Positions 31,941 to 43,004 of a DNA stretch of 64,000 nt are shown piece after piece. The DNA lies in contig SKCR01018442.1 in NCBI GenBank assembly GCA_019454045.1, positions 483,395-547,394 on the forward strand, read 5' to 3'. Source of the stretch: Zanthoxylum bungeanum (Eukaryota > Streptophyta > Magnoliopsida > Sapindales > Rutaceae). The number at the start of each line of letters is the position of its first letter. Positions within the stretch are counted from its first letter, which is position 1. The translations under genes were made by a program, and so were the position numbers. Below the pieces are notes generated by a model. It searched no databases, had not been told where the DNA came from, and worked only from the letters and a program-made list of their open reading frames with translations.

Positions 31941-34900
31941 TGTAGACACTGCATTTTTGAATAAAACCCAATGATGAGCCTCGTATGGAGGCACTACCTG
32001 ATAAGTTGCGGAAGTCGCGGGAAACGAATGTCGGAAGGGAAAATTCAAAAATAAATACCTTGCCAAAATTAATTCATTTGTTTAGCCTCGGTTCGCTTGA
32101 TTGATCTCTATTTTAAAATTTAAGCATTGGCCCAAAACCCTATGCACCCATTAAAAGCTCATTTCGCCCCAAGCCCAATCCAAAAATATTCAACACATTT
32201 AAAACACATGTCACAAATCCAAATAAATCCCCTTCCTAAATTAAATAAATCCATTTCCTAATTTAAATAAATTACCTACCAAATTAAAGAAATTCCCTCA
32301 CAAAAAATACAAATATTCTTTCCCTAAATTAAACACATCCCTTTTTTGCATGATTTTGTTTCCTTGTTTTAAAATCTCATGCACAAGAAAACCCTAGCCC
32401 ACTCTTATAAAAAGAGATCTAAACCAACCCTAATTGGGTCTTCTCTCCTCTCCCTTGGCTCTCACGGCTCACGCCTCTCATTCAAACAAAGGAAATAAAC
32501 CCTCTCACATCTCTCTCTCACTCGGTAAACCACTATCACAACAAAACCTTAACTCATGACTCGGGGTTGCACCCTACCCTCTCTCTTACCCCCACACCAA
32601 ACACGCCATAACAAATAAAACCCTACAGCGCCCTTCAACTCACGCTCAGCCCTTTCACTTCAACCCACTCGGTAAACAGCCACGACAACCATTCATAGTC
32701 TACTAGCACAAACCAATAAAAGACCTTCAGCAGCCCTCACGTCTTCTAACTGGCCTCTCTCAGCCCCTCATCAAACCAAGGCACACGACCATAAATAAGA
32801 GCAGCCCTCACATACCCATCAGCTTCTCAAAGCCCTAACACACGTCCTAACCACCGCACTGACCTCTCTCAGCCCCTCTTCACGTTCAACACGCACGTGA
32901 AGACCAGCATCCCCTCTTCACGTTCAAACAAAAGCCACTAAACCCACTGCACGCACACACCAATTCGACAGCCTTTCACTATTCCACCAAACCGACACAA
33001 CAAGCCACTTGAACACACAAACATCAGCCACCATGCTTCACAAAATAGTGCCATTCAATCAACAAAAATCGAGCAAACAGAGACCATAAATCATGCAGAA
33101 AATACTAACCAGTAACCACCAAAATAGCCTGCCAACCGAACAGAAAACAGCCCCCTATAGTCCCAAAATAATCCCCTAAAACAGTGAACAAATACGACGA
33201 CCAAATAGCAGCAAAAACAGTGAAGAAAGCACCAAAAATGGCAGTGAAAACAGCGAAACAGCGAAGGAAAATATTGAACCATAAAACTAGAAAAGTTACG
33301 GAACATTAACCCTTCCGGCGACGACGTAACGCACTCCCGGGAAGCGATTTAAAAGGTACGACCTGAGGGCACCCTTTGTTATATTTTATTTTATCGTCGT
33401 GGAAACGGCATGCTTAGTTGGACGCGAAATACGTCCAACCGAGTATGTGAAGTCCTATATAAAAACGGCCAAACTATTGGTCACATCTCTCTTTTATTAT
33501 TCCGCCATTTATTTTATTCCGCATTTATCTTTATTTCTATTTTTCATTTAATTTATATTTATCATTACTTTATTATTCCGCATTTATTTTCAATCATTTA
33601 TCTTCCTTTAATATTTCATACTTAGTTTACTATTTACCGCTTCCATTATTTATTGTTATTTCATCACATGCATTATCATATTTCATGCATACATTGGGTT
33701 AATGATTGCATTATGTTAAATGGTCGGTGCTATCTCTCGCGGTATATCGGAGGGAAACTCAAACGTAAATTCCGTAGCCGAATCCGAATGGACGGTAATG
33801 CGATCTGTACTTGGGATACAATTCCACGTACCGCTTGAGAAACTTTCAAGCACGTGTTACATTTTGGTATTTCATTTTGTGTTTGTTGTTCCGCAATTCA
33901 TTTTTTATGTATTGTTTCTTTGTCTATGCATTGTTAATCTTGATGCGCATGGGCTAATCATGTGGGGTAAAGGTCCTCTATTCGAGAGGGAAATACCTAA
34001 AGGCTACTTTTACCACGATGTTTTGCCGCGCCGGATGAAGTACGTTTGATTGAACGTGAGATATGTTCAATCGGGCATGGGCTAATTACATTGGTTTAAA
34101 GGTCCTCCATTTGAGGGAAATGCCTAAAGGCTACCTTTACCACAATATTTTACCACGCCTTTTATTATTCAATTATTTACCTTCTGCATGTTATTGTTTT
34201 GTTTACTCTTGTATTGCTATCTAGTGCGCATGGGCTAATCACGTAGGTTAAAGGTCCTCTATTCGAGGGAAACACCTCCATGTTTTGCCTCGCCGGACGA
34301 AGTACGTTTGATTGAACGCGAGATATATTCAATCGGGCATACGAGGTCCCATATTATTACTTTGTTTATTCATGTATTGTTACTTGGTGCGCATGGGCTA
34401 ATCGTATGGGTCAAAGGTCCTCTATTCGAGGGAAATGCCTAAAGGCTATCTTTACCACGATGTTTTGCCGCGCCGGATGAAGTACGTTTGATTGAACATG
34501 AGAATACGTTCAATCGAGCATATGAGGTCCTATATAGATGTCGGCCGCGGTCGCATCTCTTTCATCATCATGTTACTTACATTTTTCATACTATTGACTT
34601 CACTATTCTTCTTTGTTTTGGTCGTTGTTTCGCATTTTTCATTTTCGCATTCGTGTCATGTTTATGTTTGAGTGCTTGTTTTTTATTATTACTGCCTTTA
34701 CAGTTATTATTTATTTACATCTTTTGCATTTTTTTGTTTAATATGTTTATGGAATATGCATTTGTCTTCCTTTTCATTTATTGACGTTTATGGGTGTGCA
34801 ATCTTGTGTGTTGATTACATTATCTTGCATGTGTTGCATAAGACCTGGTTATACTATTGCATAAATCTTTTCATTACAATTGGCATAAGTAAGAGACCAT

Positions 34901-35084
34901 TCTGAACCCAACGATTTGAGGCCTTCCCTTGCGAGGGGTGAGTGCGGCCTTAAATCATTTCCCAGTTCACACTGGGTGGCGACTCCATTTTTATTTCTCC
35001 GGTTTAGTCCCCCGCGGGCTACTCCGTACTCCCGACCGGGCCGCGAGCCCGGGCAGCGTCGTCCACTTCTGTACCTTGCCTACA
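31941..35084 (+). repeat. 3' LTR of element A (3,144 bp)
   Basis: TGTAGACACTGC to CCTACA. TATA-like box near 32,405. Contains the conserved block (33,730-33,840) and four subrepeats with GCGCATGGGCTAATC and CGCGCCGG (33,943-34,535), but no TTCGAA array, unlike B and C. Followed by target duplication AATAC. Confidence 0.92.
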
Positions 35085-35100
35085 AATACATGTATTAAAG

Positions 35101-35112
35101 CTATTGATACCA
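35101..35112 (-). promoter_or_regulatory. Primer-binding site of copia D
   Basis: TGGTATCAATAG on the minus strand, one base from the LTR end; resembles the initiator tRNA-Met PBS TGGTATCAGAGC of plant copia elements. Confidence 0.75.
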
Positions 35113-35113
35113 A

Positions 35114-35549
35114 TGTTGAGAAATATCATCCATAATATTTTCATGAAACAAATTCATAATGGTCCACTTAGGATCTAACTATTACATGTATTGCTAGTCC
35201 TAGATTTATTTATAAACATATTGAAATAAAGCTAAGTTTTTTCATAACACAATTTGCATATCTTACTTCGTGTAGAGTTGTCCTTAATCAAACTTAATCG
35301 ATTTCTTTACTCAATGAGTAAATGCTCATATTTATAGGAGAGAAAGCCGAGTTACCATACCACCTATCCATAGCTTCCTATTCACTCACATGCACTTGAA
35401 AGCAAGCATTGATTATTATGTAATCACATGCATTTGAATATTTTGATTACTATTTAATCATATGTATTTGGTAGCTTAATGACTTCTTCTAACCCCTCTA
35501 AAAATATTATCATCATGTACCACATGTTACCCATTAACATTTTCTAACA
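35114..35549 (-). repeat. 5' LTR of copia D (436 bp)
   Basis: On the minus strand starts TGTTAGAAAATG and ends CTCAACA. TATA-like box CTATAAATATGAG at about 35,322-35,337. The expected target duplication partner (TTTCC, 35,550-35,554) lies outside the window. Confidence 0.8.
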
Positions 35550-35554
35550 TTTCC

Positions 35555-35636
35555 TTTAGGTGATCGTTTTTTTTTTTGGCAGTATTTATATATCATGGAA
35601 TGTTTGATTGGCTTGTTTTTTTCCTTTTGTTACTTG

Positions 35637-35669
<33 letters not shown>

Positions 35670-36040
35670 GTAATACTTGTTGGTTGGACAAATCGGATAC
35701 AAATAATGACATCCATGTTCAAACAAAAGTAAAATTTTGGGCTCTCATGAGGATTTTTGCCACCCATTTATATAATATCTAATATTTTATTATTTTTTCG
35801 TTAATTGATCTTAATGTTAAAATGTAACGGCTAATTAAGATTTTGATGGAAAATTAGTAAAATATTATTTTATAATAAGTTTACTAATAAAATGTAATAT
35901 TTCAAAATTTGCAATATACAATTAGTATTTTATCATAAGTTTAGCAGTAAAATATAAATAACTCAAATTTATATATACTTAAGAGTATGCGAGAAATTCC
36001 ATTTTAGCAAAAGTTTGAAGGGAAATAATGTTTGGGATCT
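35555..36040. other. AT-rich spacer with (TTA)n microsatellite
   Basis: No gene seen. A TTA repeat of about nine units lies at 35,640-35,668, and a T-run near 35,567. Confidence 0.7.
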
Positions 36041-36283
36041 TTTAGCATGCTGATCAGCTTCTCTTATTAAGTTTGAAATGGTAGCCTATTATGTGGGCAA
36101 TTTGGGGGGCTTATTTGGGGAGAGGAAAGGTGACCCCTCAGCATATTCTAGCTAAAGCGGAATATTTGTGCCACTCTTATAACTTGATTGTCCAGAATGA
36201 TTCACCATTGAATAATCCGAGTTTTTGAGTAACGAGGATGCTAAAGCCTTTTGATTAATGAGGATGCTAAAGCCTCTTGGCAT
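36041..36283 (+). pseudogene. LINE ORF2 C-terminal fragment, left part
   Basis: Reads WAIWGA...TPQHILAKAEYLCHSYNLIV with frameshifts, the segment that precedes the RNase H domain in plant non-LTR retrotransposons. A short direct repeat (GAGGATGCTAAAGCCT, twice at about 36,233-36,275) follows. The RNase H domain itself lies after the inserted LTR, at 37,978. Confidence 0.6.
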
Positions 36284-36290
36284 CCCCCCC

Positions 36291-37965
36291 TGTTGGCGAC
36301 TTGGTCGCGTAATTAGATTTTGATGACGTCAACGCAATTGACGACTTCGACGTGCAAACACGAAGCAATACAAAAAGTGTCGAAGCATAAGGGGTGAAGA
36401 GCGAGAATATGAAGACTAGCGGCAAATCGAAGATAATGATTAAGAGCTAAATTTTATTGTAAGTGAGTTTACTCAAGTGATCTAAAGCTCTTAGGAATCA
36501 TACATTTTGCATCACTTGCATTTAAAATGGATTAGAATGCTTAAAGAATCATTTGCACTTTATTTGCACAAAAATGAATTTCTATGCCCAAGTGCATCGG
36601 TAAATGATCTTCCAAAAACTATCAAACGGTTGAATTAAACTTCAATAATATACCGTTAGATAGATAGGTGTCTCTAGTTTGCTACGGTTCAAACGGAACA
36701 TAATTCCGATGCATAGAACTTTTGCTAGAGCCTTTTTAGTACAACATGTTCATATGTGCGTTTTCTGCATACATGTCACATTAGAAAAATTCCATAAAAT
36801 TCATATTAATGTTTTTGAAGCTGAATATTTTACAGAAGCTAGCTATATGTGTCTAGTTTATGTAGAAATTTACGAATCATGATTTGGAATTCTGTAGAGA
36901 AAGTTATGGCCAAACTACCAAGTGTCGTCAGTCTTGACTGGTCATCAGAACTGAAACCAGGGAGCTCCAAACCGGCCCCATACCGGTTTCCATACCGGTC
37001 TAGGCTTTATTGTGCAGTTACTGAAACCAGGGAGATCCATACCGGTCTCCATGCCGGTTTCGATACCGGTCTAGCTCTTCATGTTACACAGCTACTGGAA
37101 CCGGCACGGACCATACCGGTCCCCATACCGGTTTCTATACCGGTCTAACGGCTAGTTTTTCGAACGTTATATAGCCGTTGGGAGACATTGCAACCCTAGA
37201 CCGGCATGCCGGTCCCCTCGCCGGTTTGCTCGCCGGTCTCGCTGTAAGTTGGGGAAAGCTTTGCATTTTATTATAAATAGAACCCCAACTCATTTGCCTT
37301 AGATTAGAGATCTAGAAAACCTTCATATACATTCTCTAAGGCAAACAAAAGAGTGTCATACACCTTCATATTCATAAACACTCATCCAAGCTCACACACA
37401 CATCTTCCATATCATTTAGTGAGCTTAGAACACTTGGGTTTGCTCTCACACAATCTTCTTATTATTTGTGAGTGCCCAAGTGTGTTTTAAATCTTTCATA
37501 TCAAAAACACTCGCGGTTTGTGAAATCCCATTGTTTGGGTAATTTGTAAAGGTTGTGAGTGCACCTACGTAGAAAACTCAATCTTGTAAAAGGTTTGGAG
37601 TGCGCCTTGGCGGAAAACTCTTGGTTACGAGTGAACCACGGAAAACTCGATTCTAGTGGAAATCTTCAAGCGAGGCTTGGGGGAGTGGACGTAGGCACGT
37701 TTGGCCGAACCACTATAAAATCGCGGTGTCGTATTTCTCTTTCCCTTAACTTTTACTTATTTGCAAGTTTGATTACATTTATAATATTGATTAGAAACTT
37801 GCATATAGGCTATTAATTGGAATAGAGAAAATTGCCTAAAACTCCCACTTGGTATAAGAGCTTAAAATCGGCAAAGATTTTATAATTCCGCATTTATAGC
37901 GATAACCCAATTCACCCCCCCTCTTGGGTATAGAGTTTCTTTGTCGCTATTGCTTGTAGGTACTT
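36291..37965 (+). mobile_element. Sirevirus-like copia LTR inserted in the LINE
   Basis: Starts TGTTGGCGACTTGG right after a run of seven C (36,284-36,290) and ends before a run of twelve C (37,966-37,977). It contains an ACCGGT palindrome array, a TATA-like box (TTATAAATAG, near 37,270), a PBS-like TTGGTATAAGAGC (37,849-37,861) and AATTCACCCCCCCTCTTGGG (37,901), a combination seen in plant Sirevirus LTRs. No coding sequence remains. The right border does not end in CA, so exact ends are uncertain. Confidence 0.65.
36982..37237. repeat. ACCGGT palindrome array upstream of a TATA box
   Basis: Seven ACCGGT sites (36,982; 36,994; 37,041; 37,065; 37,115; 37,127; 37,139) and four GCCGGT variants up to 37,237, ending about 35 bp before the TATA-like box. 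Confidence 0.92.
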
Positions 37966-37977
37966 CCCCCCCCCCCC

Positions 37978-38335
37978 ATTGGCTGTTTTAAACTGAATGT
38001 TGATGCGGCCACTTGTGCGTCGCAAAACAAGGCAGGACTGGGGTTTGTGCTTAGAGATTCGGCTGGCTTGGTGATTGCAGCTGGAACTCAGCTCTGCGAT
38101 TTCAGGGGTGATGTTGAGTTGGTAGTAGCAAAGGCTATCAGTTTTGGCCTCTATAAAGCAAAAGCAGTTGGTGTTTTCACCCTAGTTATCGAATCTGATG
38201 CTCTTAATATGGTACGTTTGATTTCGAGGGAAACCAATAGTGCCAAAGAAATACACTGGATCATTATGGATATTCAGAGTAATATGTGTATAAATATCTC
38301 TATTTTATTGGTAGGAAACTTTGTCCCATATGGTT
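37978..38335 (+). pseudogene. LINE-type RNase H domain
   Basis: Frame KLNVDAATCASQNKAGLGFV, LRDSAGLVIAAG, VELVVAKAISFGLYKAKAVG, LVIESDALNMVRLI. The three acidic residues (D in NVDAA, E in VELVVAKA, D in ESDAL) match the RNase H domain (RVT_3 type) at the end of plant LINE ORF2 proteins. Open for 97 codons from the internal ATG 38,047. It is split from its upstream part by the Sirevirus-like LTR. A single-exon host RNase H-like gene fragment is an alternative. Confidence 0.7.
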
Positions 38336-38344
38336 GAGTAGATT

Positions 38345-38521
38345 ATGGGGGATCGCTTGGTGGTGTAGAATTTAAAATCTCACCTTAAGGTACTGGGTTC
38401 GAATCCAGAGAGTGCGTTTCTTGTAAATATCTGGGACAGTCGGGGATTTTACATGCTCCGCTTAAACCCGGAATTGGTGATTTGGCGGCGGATTTTCTAC
38501 CGACTCCAAAAAAAACAAAAA
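38345..38521 (+). mobile_element. tRNA-derived SINE
   Basis: Pol III promoter boxes are visible: box A-like GCTTGGTGGTG (38,355) and a canonical box B GGTTCGAATCC (38,396-38,406), 30 bp apart, followed by a non-tRNA body and an A-rich tail (38,507-38,521). Length about 175 bp fits a plant SINE. Not a functional tRNA: no cloverleaf. Confidence 0.75.
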
Positions 38522-38528
38522 GAGAGAT

Positions 38529-38774
38529 TAGGGATGAACAAAAATCAGGTCAATTTGCTAACTCAATTTTATTAGGTTTGAGATTTTAAATTAATTTGAT
38601 AAGTTTTTTAATCCGATCTAACGAATGTGGGTCGGGACACTAGTTTACTAAAAATTTGGGTTTGACTCATATTAGGTTAAAAATTTTGATTTCGGATTCA
38701 GTTTTTGATTTAAAACCGATCCAATCAAGTCGACCAAAAATTGATCTTCCCCGACCCGCTATTTGTTACCCCTA
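38529..38774. mobile_element. hAT-like MITE
   Basis: Imperfect inverted termini TAGGGATGAACAAA and (inverted) TAGGGGTAACAAA; GGGTCGGG-type motifs near both ends. No clear 8-bp duplication. Confidence 0.45.
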
Positions 38775-39416
38775 TAGCAAACTTAGGACTTGCTTGGGTC
38801 TGTTTAATAATGTTCTTCGCTGAGTTTGAGACTAGGGGTAAAAGTGATACATCTATGAAGGCTTGGGAAGACCAAAAAGCATAGCGCTGTAACTTTTAGT
38901 TTTATTTTTTCCAGAACAAGAGATTTTCCCAGGAAAAAAAGTAAGTACTTAGTGCATTGTACAATCAGGATTACAGTAAAAAGATGAGATTTTTCTCAGG
39001 AAAAGTAGATGGCCAAACAGAATTTGCACCGTATATGTAAGCTTGGCCATCATGATATGACAGTCTATTCTTGCCTAAAACAATTGTCCATGACCTCAAA
39101 GATATTCTAATCAGTCTTACACGAAAATGCTTGCTAAATAAATAAATTAAATTAGTGTAAAAATGAGTCAATTATGTATCATGATTGAGGCATAGGACCA
39201 ATTCTGTGATGTTAATGGCTTAATGCCAGGTAATGAGAAGTCCTTAAACACACTTTTTCCTTTTTTTCTATTTTCTGATTAAAAAGACTAACCGTCAAAT
39301 GGGCTCAAGTAAACTCAGCATATCTTAGTCCAGTTCTACTCTTCACTTAAAAGTCTCATGGAGATTAAGTACCAAATTAAGCCTAATTAATGGGCAAAAT
39401 TAGAACAATAATATGG
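38775..39416. other. Spacer, no gene seen
   Basis: AT-rich sequence without a supported feature. Confidence 0.5.
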
Positions 39417-39424
39417 GACTAAAT

Positions 39425-39584
39425 CAGGCGCAGCCCGGAGTTTTTGGAGGCACTCGAGTTTTTTTTTCTTGTTTTTTTGTTTTAATGATTATTAATTTTT
39501 TTGAAAATTTGGGTCCCAAATTTTGATCCAAATTTGAGGGTGCAGGCCGGTCACATGTGTCGGCTATCCCCAGAATCACCCCTA
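39425..39584. mobile_element. Short hAT-like MITE with perfect 8-bp target duplication
   Basis: GACTAAAT flanks both sides (39,417-39,424 and 39,585-39,592). Ends CAGGCGCAGCCCGG and (inverted) CTAGGGGTGATTCTGGGG resemble hAT termini of the CAGGGGCG type. 160 bp, non-coding. Confidence 0.7.
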
Positions 39585-39592
39585 GACTAAAT

Positions 39593-40403
39593 TATGATTA
39601 AATATGGATAAAAACGTCATCAATATCGTATTATTTTGAATTTTTTATTTTCATTTTATCCCAATTTAATATTATAAGCATTTTTTCGCCGAAAAATATT
39701 CTTACTTTAGTATTATTCTTTTTATTCTAATCCGAACAAAATAATATTATCGTCCGATGACCAAACATATTACAAATCGCAGTAGGTATAAGGTATATAC
39801 TTAATACCTAATCATCACGAGTATACAAAGTCAGCTTTCTTTTGAACTTTGAAAATTCAATTTTTATAAGGAATCTACTAACCAATTATCATCAAGGAAC
39901 TTATTCTAAATATATCAAAATCATGTCAAGGGATATATGATATATCTTTCTTTTATTTTTTAAATCGCTTTCAAATAATTAATTAAGGAGAGCACTAAAA
40001 CAAGTTTATTGGTGGCTCACTTAGGTCAACCAATAAATCATTGTAAATCCTATGGGTCTGAAATGGTGTCATTCAAAAAATTTATTCAAAATTATGATAT
40101 CAAATCTAATAAAATTTATATTTTTAAATATATAATTTGATTTATATTTTTTACTATGTATTAGTAAGTTCTTATTTTTAAAACTCACATTGAGCACCTC
40201 AAAATTTAAGGAAACTCAAGACCACCTTTAAGTAAACCAATCAAACATTACAAATTTTAAGAATTTGATTAAGTGATTTTCAAATAATTTTATTTTATTG
40301 GACACCCAAATTCAAATCCTGAAAATAGTAGGGGACTAGAAAAAAATTAATTCGGGCTTTTCCTGCCTGTCTTTGGAAAGAAACCAATCAAGCATTACCA
40401 ATA
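39593..40403. other. AT-rich spacer
   Basis: No gene or repeat recognised. Confidence 0.5.
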
Positions 40404-40411
40404 CCATTGAT

Positions 40412-40858
40412 TAGGGGTGATCACGGTTTCGGGTCAAACTGCAACCCGATCCGAACTGCACTGCGCAGTTTGAAAAAAAATTAAAAAAGATTTCGGGTCA
40501 ATCGGAACCGAACTGTAATTTTCGGGTCAATGTGCGGTTTTGACCCAACCGCGACTCGAACCGCCCCAAATCGCAAATTTTGACTCAAACCGCGACCCGA
40601 ACCGCCTAAACCGCCGCCCCGAGTTCAAATTAGATATTATTTTATATTTTTCTCATTCTTTAACCATGAAATTTAAGATATTTAATTATCATATGAAAAT
40701 ATGCAATGTATAAATGAAAATTATGTATTTTTTTCTCTTCAATTATTATGTGAAAACACACAAAATTTCCTTAAAAAATTTATAATCCAAACCGCCGACC
40801 CGAACCGCCCAAACCGCTAAACCGCTCGCCCGAACCGCTGCGGTTTTCCTTATCAATG
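40412..40858. mobile_element. hAT-like MITE rich in AACCGC motifs
   Basis: Flanked by CCATTGAT (40,404-40,411) and GCATTGAT (40,859-40,866), an 8-bp duplication with one mismatch. Begins TAGGGGTGATCACGG. Both halves hold GACCCGAACCGC / GCGGTTT repeats, typical subterminal repeats of such elements. Confidence 0.7.
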
Positions 40859-40866
40859 GCATTGAT

Positions 40867-42210
40867 CATCTTCTTCATTTTAATGTGATCACTTTCAGGA
40901 TTGGACCCATTAATTACATTCACCCAACAGGTTATCAATACTACATATAAGCTAAAATCTTTTATTTTATTTATAACGAGGTCTTACATCTAAGAACCAA
41001 TAGTAGTAGTAAGATTAAATAATTGTCAAAATGATAACTAGAATAATATTTATGCAATAATAAAACATAGAGAGGGACCAGGCTGGGGTCTGTACAATCC
41101 GAATCATATCTTCTTTTAATTTCTCACCTCTGACCATAATAAGGACAAATGTGTTGTTTAAGACATATAAAGTGCATTTTCTTTTTTGAATGCTGACATT
41201 GTATTGAGTCAGATCTGTTTCAACTTTAAACCGAATTTAGCGATTTGCGATTAATCCAAAGGAATTAGGAATTAATCGAAAAGGATTAAGTTGAAATTTT
41301 ACATAGTTAAAAAAAATAAACCTTCTATTCAAATTCTCAAATAATTATTAAAAAAACATTCATTTAATGATAAAAAAAAATTACTAAATAATTTAAGAAT
41401 TTTATTATCTCATTAATAATTAATTATCACATTTTCATTTTTTAATCATTTTAATTAGAATCTTTCTTTTTCATATAAAATCATCGATTAAAATTTAAGA
41501 AGATATTGAAAAATTAAAAAAATAAATTAAAAAGTGAAATTGTACGATTTTATATGTTGAAAATCAACTAATTAATCGGTCAAATCACTCATATATCAAT
41601 ATCAATTTAAATCGGTTAAAATTAGTCGGATCAAATAACCCAAATAATTATTTACGACTAATCATCGATTAATAACCGATTAAATAGTATAGTTTTGAAA
41701 TCTTTTGGGTCTAATTATATAATATTAGAGAAATTGTTTGATTCAAAAACATAAAGTATTAAGGTGTTAATAAATAATAATAGTATGAAAGATAAATCTT
41801 AACAATAATTTTTTGAGTTATCCTCAAAGCCTTTCTCTCTCTTCACTAAAAAGAAAAATCCTAAAAAAAAAAACTTTTTTCCCCGATCTCTGCTTGCTGT
41901 TACCGCCAATGTGATCAGCGACAGTAGGATTCTCTCCATATTCCTTTCATTTTTCCGTTCCTTCTTTCATCCCTTCTGCGTTTCTTTCTTCTTCTCCATT
42001 TTCATTTATTTTTTCCCCTTTCTTTTTCTCTCTCTATATATATTTTTCTTCCTGTCCGGCTTGTTTTTATTTTTATGTTTACATTTTGCTTACCATATCT
42101 TTTGATCAGTGATTTCATCATGTGTGGTAGTAGTATTCGAGCCATGTGTTGGGTGTTTTATACTCTTTTTTTTACAAGAACAATGGTTTTTTTTTTTTTT
42201 TTTTTTTTCC
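40867..42210. other. AT-rich spacer
   Basis: No supported gene. Pyrimidine-rich stretch at 41,940-42,075 and a run of about 21 T at 42,187-42,208, next to the edge of LTR G. Confidence 0.5.
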
Positions 42211-43004
42211 TGTTGGGGTTTGCGTGGCGGAAAATTTCGAGAATTATTCTATACTTAATATGGACTGATACGGTGGTAGCAATCGTCAAAATCTCGTAAT
42301 TTCAATAAATTATGATTTTTCTCCTAAATGTGGTTTTATGAAAAATTTGTAAAACACATTCCGAATGATTCCAAAAATTCCAGAAATTTTTTCTACGCAT
42401 TATTACATGCCTAATTTCATATCAATTTCACAAATTACAAAAATTTGAATTAATTTTTACAATTAATAAAATTAACACTAATTAATTCTAGGCATACCTA
42501 GAATGGTATTAATTAAGCTTAATTAATTACACATGTACAACAATAGGTTTCTTAATTGGGTTTCTATGTTCTAATTACCAAAATTAAAGGAAATAAAATA
42601 TATCACAATATATACTAAATAATTGGAACAAAAAAATAATTTCTACAAAAATAAAATTACCTTAATTTTACGTTGTTAAGCTCCAATTAACTCTCCCAAT
42701 TTTGACAATTTAGAAACCCATAAACCCTAATTTTTAGACACTCTCCAAGCCATTTCAAGCAATCAAATTGCCAAAAATTCTAGCAAGTTTCTGTTGGGGA
42801 GAATCTGAAACCCTTATGGTCAAATCGGAGCCCCTCGCAATGGAAATGGGTCAAAACTACATGTCCAGAGAATGGGTCAAAACGTCGCGTTGCATGCCTA
42901 CATTGCATGGCAGAATGCTGAAAATACATTCTTTTCAGCTCCAAGTGCTTCCAATTTTCTCCATACATTTCTAAACATCCCAAATCTAATTTTCAACATC
43001 AACA

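Larger units (their letters stand above)
14950..35084 (+). mobile_element. Tat-like non-coding LTR element A (LARD) with nested C and B
   Basis: Starts TGTAGACACTG at 14,950 and ends CTACA at 35,084. The five bases AATAC flank it on both sides (14,945-14,949 and 35,085-35,089), a perfect target duplication, so this is one insertion into the leader of D. The left LTR is broken after 705 bp by minus-strand LTR C; the rest of that LTR is missing. The internal region resumes near 28,770 and the intact 3' LTR is 31,941-35,084. No gag or pol is left. Leader, PPT and LTR organisation match Tat-like element B. Confidence 0.88.
1..35549 (-). mobile_element. Copia element D (oldest layer, split by nested insertions)
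   Basis: A Ty1/copia retrotransposon on the minus strand. Its parts appear in the correct reversed order: RNase H and RT (1-1,334), integrase, protease and gag (10,584-13,230), leader, primer-binding site (35,101-35,112) and 5' LTR (35,114-35,549). The 3' LTR lies left of the window. Two insertions explain the gaps: gypsy element E at 1,335-10,583 and LARD A at 14,950-35,084. At the E junction the protein reads ...MKSINDEN | (N)QV-stop-ELVDLP, the copia sequence expected between integrase and RT, so the two halves belong to one copy. Many stops show it is dead. Confidence 0.85.

Noticed and set aside
37559..37816. 85-codon open frame after the Sirevirus-like TATA box
   Set aside because: It lies in the transcribed part of an LTR and has no recognisable domain.
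38396..38406. GGTTCGAATCC as part of a tRNA gene
   Set aside because: No cloverleaf, anticodon stem or acceptor stem could be found; it fits a SINE B box.
41911..42299. Possible short secreted protein frames
   Set aside because: Pyrimidine-rich spacer next to a poly-T run; no supporting signal.
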